Assembly (NCBI RefSeq): GCF_024362695.1
Contig: NC_065422.1
Coordinates: 1,984,001-2,048,000 of the forward strand
Origin: Pectinophora gossypiella
Lineage: Eukaryota; Arthropoda; Insecta; Lepidoptera; Gelechiidae
Length of the DNA stretch: 64,000 nt
Reading direction: 5' to 3'
Part shown: piece by piece, positions 52,601 through 61,600 of the stretch
Position numbering within the stretch: the first letter of the stretch is position 1
Layout: each line of letters begins with the position of its first letter
Made by a program: the position numbers and the translations under genes
Notes under the pieces: generated by a model
The model's input: the letters and a program-made list of their open reading frames with translations, nothing else
What the model was told of the DNA's origin: nothing
Databases searched by the model: none

Positions 52601-55600
52601 GGTATTTTGTTTGTTTCTTTTACACTTTTGCTTTTTGTTGTCAGACAATATATTTTTTCTCTTCTTGTCAGCTGCTTGGGTTTTGTTTCTCCAATTTCAT
52701 CTAAAGCTATCGAAAGCTCAACGTTTTTACATAGGTTATATGCTTCGAATTAAATTCGCTGTCACGCGCGAAGTATTGGCCACCATTGAAGCTCCAAAGA
52801 CTCACCTCCTAGCAGCAGGGTCAACCCCAGCAGTGGGCTCATCCAGCGACACGAGGTGAGGCTTCGCAACAAAGGCCAGCGCTACACACAGCCGCCTCCG
52901 CGTCCCTCCAGATAGACGGCACACTGGCTCGTGCGCCACCGGTCCGAGTGATAACACTTGGAGCATGCTGAAAAAAATATGCCCATTACATTTTGGGTCA
53001 AGTCTAAACATATTGATCCCGGTTACTACTTACTAATGTAAGTAGATAGAAAAGAATCGATCGACCTAATATCGACCGATACGTCACTATGCTAATGAAC
53101 GTCACAACACTACTTACCTTACGTATTTTGACAGATCGGATTCTTATCGCGCATTTGAGACGATTGTAAAATGCTATGTATTGAAATATAATCATTAATT
53201 GTATTTAACTGGTCGTTCTGTTTATACGTAGTTGTTACTGTATAAGTAATGTCAGGGGCCTTTAACGACTCAATAATAAGGCCGACACCATGGTTGATGA
53301 GGTTGAGAATCCATCTCACAACTCACACGAAAGTTACCTATGCATAGAGGCACCCTGTGATGCGCCAAAATGCAACTTACTTGTCAACTTCATCCTGGAG
53401 CATCTCAAGTGGTAGTCCAGACTTCAGTTGAGCATACAAAGCCACATGTTCAGCAGCTGTCAGGCTATCAAACAACACGTCTCGTTGTGGACACACTCCA
53501 GCACGCGTGCCCGCCGACTGCTCTGAACGGACTATCACGTGGCCACGACTTGGTTTCGTCATGCCCGTTAGGATGTTGCTGAAAAAAAGATATTTTAATT
53601 TTTTGTCGACAAGCTGCAAGATACGTTAAATGACTCGTTGGTGCCAGTTCGATACCGGGAATCGAACCAGGACTTCCCGTTTGAGAAACATCCTCTCATG
53701 TGTCACTTAGGACCACAGTAAGTTACTTTCGCTTATATCGTTCGTAGGTGTTGATGTGACAGGAACTCCTAGGTTATCATTATACATTATGGAAGGGTAC
53801 ATAGAAGCAGAAGACCTAGCAAGTTGAAGACCAAAATGTCGTGTTTTATAGGATTCCGTACAAAGAACTATTATACTTTCGCCATGTTCGTCTGTTTGTG
53901 CAACGGTGCCCTTAAAATAAGAGAGTCATGTCCGATTCGTGTACGAATCAGCCAGTCTATTGCGGTTCTGGTGTTAGGTACTTTAGTACGGATACCAGAG
54001 GAATCCAACCTTGTCTTTGAGGAGTTCGGGAATTCGCAAAACAAACTTTGAGAAAGGTTTTGTGTCACTTACATAAGCGTAGTTTTCCCTGCGCCATTGT
54101 GCCCAAGAAGGGTTGTGACCTGTCCTTTGTGCAGCTCTATGGAGACGTTGTCCAGGGCTAGCTTCTGCCTTTTTCCTGCTCCGTATATCTTGCTCACGTT
54201 AACGATGCTCACGCCCGCCTTCTCTCCGGAAGTCGCGCAGTTGGTTATGCTGCTTTGAAGAGTTTTGGGGCCTAGGGAAAGATATAAGGATTGGTGTTTT
54301 GAAGTGAATCAAAACTTCCCTTCATGTGAGGGGGTTACTGTTATAGTTTCATATGTTAATTTAGTTGCTGATGACCGCTTTTACGGCCTCCATAGGCCAG
54401 TGGTTGAGCGTTGGTTGGGATCACGATCCGGAGGTCCCGGGTTCAGATTCTGGTGAGGACATATCACAAGGTTCACATTGCGATCCCTAGTTTGGTTAGG
54501 ACGTTACAGGCTGATCACCCGATTGTTCGAATGTGAGATGGTCCGTGGTATTCCGAAGGGATGTTAAGCTGTTGGTCCCGGTTACTGATGCTGATGTAAG
54601 TATATGTCGTTAGCTAAGCAATGTTAGGGGCCTTTGGCGGTTCAGTAATAACCGCTTTTAACGATTCTCGATATTTGCTAAAATTAACAGCCATCAATCA
54701 TCCGTCCCTTTCATTTTCAGCGGATAAGAAAGTGACAGGTATAACTAACAATTAGATGATGTGACATAGATGCTAATTCCTATAGAATTAGCATCTATGT
54801 CTGACTTTTACCAATTATGCTTTCTGGTTGATTTTATATACCTAGCTTTAAACCTCGTGGTTGAAACTTTCGTTGCTTATCGCTATCGGCCCGCTCGGGA
54901 CCGCTTCCCTCAAACAATCCTCTCACTCCTCTCAGATAACACCCTGAGCCGAGGTTTGTTGTCTGGGGCTCTAAGGCCTAGGGTAAGGTGGTGCAGGAGT
55001 GCGCACTTAAAGTTCAATTAGTTCTAAAAATAAAACAAAAGCAATTAGGAAAATCAACTCTATTAAATATTATACAGTAACTAATAGACTATTATTTGGA
55101 ATATATTATTTTCATCTATAATAATTATCTTTGGACGTATTTCAATTAAATCACAAAATGAGATTTGCGCACTCTTACACTCAGGTGTGTGTAAGAGTGC
55201 GCTATGAGACGGATAAGAGTGCGCAGTTTATTTGTCCACGCAAAAGGCACATATGTAAGCTCCTACGCCTGTATACGCTGTACATTTTTCATGCCACCAG
55301 TTTTTGCATCCGGAGCACTCAATACAGTCTTCATCAATAGGTTTTTTATATATTACGTCGCACCCTCCACATTTCCACTTTTTTATTTTGGGAGCATTCT
55401 TAGGCTTTTTAGGCGTCTTAAAATCTAATCGAGGCTTTTTTGGTTTTTTGTTCTACTTCTATCGGAAATGTAAGAGCATATCTTCCTGATTTGGTTGCAA
55501 TTGAAGTTCTGAGCAACCTCTTTCTTAAAGTAGATACCGCAATTCCAAGAGATTTAGCAACCGATCTCTTACTTCACCTCCATTGACGCATTTACGAGCT

Positions 55601-58600
55601 TCTTCTTTCTAATAACGAAAGTGGACAATTTTGTCGGTCAGTTTTCCTTTATCTTCTGGTAATGCTGCAAGTCAATAAAAATTGCATAAAAATTAGAAAT
55701 CACTAAAATATCCACCGTAGTGTAAGAGTACGCACGCGCCATCTTACACACCCTCGTAGTGCGCACTCTTACATTTTTTCTCAAATCGCAGTAATGACTT
55801 TACTAGCACCATCTCTGCGCAGCGATTATAATTATTTCTTTCGAGCGGCAAGTTGACAGGTTAGGTTGTTTAATAATTGTAATCAAATACTTGTAATGGG
55901 TTGTTTTTTGAAACAATCACACATTGAAATAGTTGATATTTAACATAAAAAGCATTAAAAAACTTCGAGCTTACCTGAGAGACACAGTTTTTACTCAATC
56001 GCGATTATTTTTGGGGAGTGTAAACCAGCATAGTAGGTGTTCAAAACATGATTGAAATTAGCAGCAAATATCTTTCAGTTTTTGCACAGAGCCATATGCG
56101 CACTCTTATCGCCTGCGCACTCTTGCACCACCTTACCCTACTTTTAATACCCTGGGGCTCTCAATACCAAATAATATTTTGAATTTGTCAGAAAATAAAT
56201 TTCATGTGAAGCTTACTTTATGTAAAAAAGCTTATTATAAGATTAATGGTTACATAATAAAAATGTCTCGTATTAACTGTGTTCCTCTAGTTATTAAATA
56301 ACTTGTAATGTACCCTCATTGATTTAAAACATGTCTTGCTGTTGCAGATTCTTGTCATTTCTTTCCCTCGACCATAACACCTTGCGAAATGACGTACTTA
56401 AATTCAAAAATGTTACATTGACCATCAACAAGTTTATCCATGATAATTACGTTTAATAAATGATTCTGATTTCCTGTTCCGTACTCACCAAAGAACCTAT
56501 CAAGCAGCCACCCCACAATCAGATAGACTACAGCATCCACCACCGCCATGGCTGTAGCGGCCCCGATACTGAGGTCCCCTGCATCCGCGCGCCACACATC
56601 GCTCCACGCTGCGCCCGCGCCGCGCGCTTCCGCTCGCGTTATGTTCAGGAACGCGTAGCAGATCGATGTTGACATTGACAGGCACTGGAAGGGGTGTTTA
56701 TCTTTAATGTTTAAGTTACTTTACAAAGATAAAGTATCTCCTAAATAAAGGTCTCAAAGCTCAGGAATTGGGTGGCATACCTATTTGCACGAAACAGTTG
56801 TCCATAATATAGAGTTGATGTTATTTGTACACCTCTGCCTACCCCTTTGGTGGTACAGTTAATCGCAGCCCAGCAGGTGGGTATACTTACCACAATAAGT
56901 TTGAGAGCACTGGACAACACAGCTTCCAGCGATAGGATGAGCACGAACGGCATGAAGCTGATCAGGTACGCAATGGCCGAGCATACTGCTGCCAGACTCG
57001 CCGAGCTGAACAGCTTCGACATCATGTAGCTAATAAATAATAATAATTTATTTATTTATTTCGGAAAACAAAGAGTTCCATTGGTGTTAGTAGCACTTAA
57101 AGTAGGTTAGTAAACTTAAGCTAAATACAAAACAAGTAGGATGTATAATGCGCCTATTGCCACGCGCACGGGATGCCACACAAGCGGACAGTCTGGACTG
57201 TGGGCGACACTCCGCAGGATGCTGCTGCCATTGGCGCGCACGCGCCCCAACAAGGACGCACATCGCTTGCGCAGGATCGCCGGGAAGCCATCCACACATA
57301 TTTATTTATTTATTAGCGCGCGGACTATTTGTCCCGCTTGCACTTAAGCGGTAAGGCGGAACACGGTAAGAATATTTTTTTTGTTTGGAATGCCCGGAGT
57401 ACGTCTGTGTGCCAGTCTCAAACTATCTCCTTACCAAATTTTATCTAAATTGGTTCAGTGGTTTAAGTGTGAAAAGGTAACAGACATACAGAGTTATTAG
57501 GTATCGCATATTAGCGAGGACTACCTGTACGTAAATGTCAATTAAAAGCGTCCCCCAACCCGCACGCACTGGAGCAGCGTGGTGCTTTAGCCTCTAGCAG
57601 TGGTTATGTTATGGTACGTACCAAAAAGAAAGTACAGAGATCCCAAAAACAACCAGCAGCGCGAACACGAGCGTGGGGTCGGTGTGTGGGAGGATCCCAC
57701 CAGCGTACAACACGATGGTGATGCAGGCGATAGTCACCAGCATTTCTGCAAGCGACGACAGGAACCACGACAAAGTGTGGTTGGTCAGGTCTACGCCCAT
57801 TACTGACATGAGCTGGAAGAAAACGTAAAATAACAGTTAGTTTAGTACACCGTCGTTCAATCAGAGACAGCTCAGGTACTCTCAGGTATGTTGCAGGAAC
57901 ATTCCTTCCGTATGTCGTATTTCCAACAGTACACCAGCCATTCTGACCCACACAAGTAGTTAATGCCATTTGCGGCAAATCTATAGTAAATCACCTCGTT
58001 TTATACGGACACTTCACATTGACGTCATCGTACACGCGCGTGTTTATGGAACTTCCATCGCTGCTTTTTGCTTCTCAAGTAAGTACCTACCTGAAAGTTT
58101 TAACTATTGTCATACCTCTGACACTTCATAGAAAATACCTCGTTTTACACAGACACTACACATTGACTTTATCGTACACGCGCGTCTGTGTGTGACATCT
58201 GACGCGAATTGAAGACTAAAGTAAGACCGAGGGAGGTGAGGTAAGCCTAGCTCAGCCGCTGGCGGGGAGCGGAGACTTGCCGTTCTATACTTATTCTATG
58301 GTCACGTAAAAAAAGATACTTACCATAGTGTTGCCACTTTCTTTATCAGCCACTATGAACCGGACGGTGGACGCGACGGTGAACAGCAGCGAGAAGAAGA
58401 ATGCCACCATCAGCGCCTGGGACTCGTACAGGGACGTTTGGAAGCTGAAAACAAATTGTTGAAAAAGTCACTGTGGTCCAGTCGTTAACTGGCTTGCTTC
58501 TCAGACCCCCGGTACTGGACTTGCACCAATGAGTTACTAATCTTAAGTGCAGTTTTCACTAACACACTTGTTCTTACCGGCACAGTTTTTACCGCATATC

Positions 58601-61600
58601 ACGTTGGTCTATCAGAAATCTCGGTGGGTGTGGGTACTCAGTACTCCGTGAGTTTATGTTATGTTGATCTTCGTCAGACATCGTACATCTTTTCCAGATA
58701 ATTTATACAGTGTCTAGGGAGGTTTTGGATCTTAAAACCACAGGAAGGACAAGGCAGTTATCAGGGCAGGTATCAGGGTAAAGGTGAAGGTATCTCCAAT
58801 CACATACACTGAGCTTTCTGTTACGCCAACGTGCTATATAGGTGCTGGTGAGCCGTATTGCTGGTGTCAGGGTTATCATTGTATTTTTTTTATTTATTTA
58901 TTTTCTTATAAAAACAATGTTACAAACATTGGAATACAGACATCGGTAAACCTGCAAAAGTTTGTCTCGATGCCTGTATTGAACCACCAAAGGCGCCTGA
59001 CATGGCTTACGTAACGAACGTGTACTTACGCCAGTAAGAAGTAACCGGGACCAACGGCTTAACGTCCTTCCGAATCCGAAGCACGGTTCATCTTGCTTTC
59101 GAATAATGTGATCATAAGCCTGCAATGTACTATCCTAATGATCACCTAGTGATTTCTTGTTGGTGACGGTTGGTAAGGTAGGTCAATGACTTCTCACACC
59201 AGTTATAAATCTTCTCATCATATCTAGCCTATTCGATCGCACTGCTGGGCAAAAGCCAATCCCCCGATAAGCATTGAGGTGGTCACACCATCTTTTACAC
59301 GGTCTACCTCGACTTCTACGCCCGCCTTGAGTTGTCCAGTGGGTAACGACTCGTGCAACAACAGATGAAGAAATTAATTCAAACTTACAAGTCCCTCCTA
59401 TAGCACGGATAAGGTTCCTGTTGCGTATAGACATTCCACTTATCTTCCGTTTTTATCTCCCGCTTCTGCCTGGTATTGTTAGAGCGAGATAGCTGTATGA
59501 TCGCGCTGTCTACAAGATCCTGAATCTGGATGAAGCCGCGGAAGTAACGCATATGCTCGATGAATGAGGATTCCGGTCCTGGTATCCATAGGCTGAAATA
59601 AAGAAAAGAAAAAACTATAAAATCTTTTAATGCTGGTTTGAATGCTGAAGTGGGAGCGAATGAAAAACTTACAACGCGTTCAGCTGTTTATCTTTTATTA
59701 TAAAAGCAACTCTTTATTAAATACTACGGCTGGGCAGCTATCACGTTGGTTGAAGGTGTCGGTACTTAGGTTCATCTTGCGACTACAAAAAATATAGATG
59801 GCGCTGGTCAAAGTTGCTTTCATTTAACCTTCTAATTTCATGGATATCAGACATCTTTTATCTTCGTTTTTGGGCAAGTATAAATGATGACTCTTGTAAG
59901 TAGTCCCAGGCACAACACATCTTCCACCCATTATTATTCTGATTTGGATAAATCGTCGTGAGCTTATGATACGTTTGCTTATTAAATACTTACTAATTCT
60001 TCATTCTAGCTGTAGTGGGTGCGTTTTCTATGTCCATTCGTATTTTATATTCTACATTCTTCAGGTTGTTGTTTCTGTCACTGTTGAGGAAGACCAGCCC
60101 TGAAAAACAAAAAAAGTCGTACAACACATAGAAAAGACAATCCTTAAATAATTATTATAAGGATTTTTTCTTATTTTTGACTTTTTCTATTTACGGTGCA
60201 ATAGCTTCCCGGTAAGTAGTGAAATTTGCATACATTGTATTTTAACGACCATTTATTTAAAATAGCTTTGCTGATGGGAAGTTGGTACCAGCTTACGTAC
60301 GTAGTTAATGCCTAACTGTAGACTTATCGGGTATTCAGGTAAGAGTTATAAAAGGACAAGAAAGAAAAAGAGAAAATAATAATAAAAAAGAAGCAGAAAA
60401 ATAAATAAAACATATGGAAGAGTGAATAGAGAGAGGGAGTGTGTGAGTGGATATATTAGAGTGCGTGCATCCGAGCGCGTGTGCGTGCGTGCATGCGTGA
60501 GTGTGTGTGTGCGTGCGTGTGTGCGTGCATCCGTGCGTGTGTGCGTGCTTGCATGCGTGCGTGTGTGTGTGTGCCAGAAAGCAGAAGGGCGAGGTGTTTA
60601 TTCTACGGTATTACCTGCTGAGAACTCGTTGACCCTGCTGAGCGTGACAGCCTCGTGAGTGAGCTGGTACTCATCAGGCACGGCCCGGAACCGGTTCAGG
60701 TTGATGCACTGCAGCAGGGACGAGCCTTTCTGTAGGAGGCTGCCAATACCCTGGATAAGAGATTCTGAATTGTACCTACTTCAGATAGAAACTGATCGTT
60801 GCAACCAAGTTTGGAGAACTCGTAACTTTCTCCTAATATAATTCCTGTACACACCACCTAATTTTATTTCAAGTTATACCTGTCGTTTTCTTACACATTG
60901 TTTTAAGTTTACGCGGTTATTATCATAATTAAAACACATAATAACGGGTTCTTACCGCGTTTAAATGGGGATATGAGACTCTCTCCTGTCGTTTTCTTAT
61001 TCGCCGAAAAGGAAAGGGACGGGTAATCGACATGCATAACACTTTGGAACACACGTCAATTTTAAGCAGAAATTTAATAAACTCTGCCAAAATTGTATAT
61101 TGCCCAATAACCCGACAGAATTGACAGCACAGTTGGAATAGGCAGAGATCACAGAATTCCACTTACTACGATCTTGACACACCACTTTAGCTTCTTCCAC
61201 TCTCATCAAACACTGTATACTTACATGCTTGAACAATAAATTCTAGAACCCAACGCAAACGCACTCCAACTACTGGGATTCACAAGAAACACAGCGTTGT
61301 ATCAAATGTACCAGAAAGTTCCGGATCTAATGGGTGTACTGTTAAACTCATATTGGGACCACGGATTTATGAGTCAGGTAGGATATTTGTCTTTGCCTGC
61401 GATACTTTCTGTTCAGTTGCTTAATCATAAGATTCCAATTCCAATTACTATGATCCATCACCTTCGCCTCTTCCACTTCCATCAAAGACTTGGTGCACGT
61501 TCGCCGGTTTAGAGTACACTTGACCTGGCGTTACTTTAAAACATCCTGGATCAGATCGCGATATACTTAATTCTTTATGCTTTTAATGTATCGTGATAAT

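Larger units (their letters stand above)
49352..54271 (-). other. ABCA segment: NBD1 and its C-terminal extension (exons 11-16)
   Basis: Exons: 54073-54271, 53381-53578, 52806-52967, 51249-51360, 49956-50200, 49352-49497. Visible in order: Walker A GHNGAGKTT, Q-loop region GVCPQRDVLFDSLT, signature LSGGTRRRL, Walker B with D-loop LVSLDEPTAGVDPAARR, and the H-loop TTHHLDEAELLSD. The last two exons carry the usual post-NBD domain, ending with the ABCA block SSLEQVFFNI. All catalytic residues are present. Confidence 0.92.

Noticed and set aside
60422..60658. 78-codon Val/Cys/Arg repeat ORF
   Set aside because: It comes from a GT/GC microsatellite in an ABCA intron.
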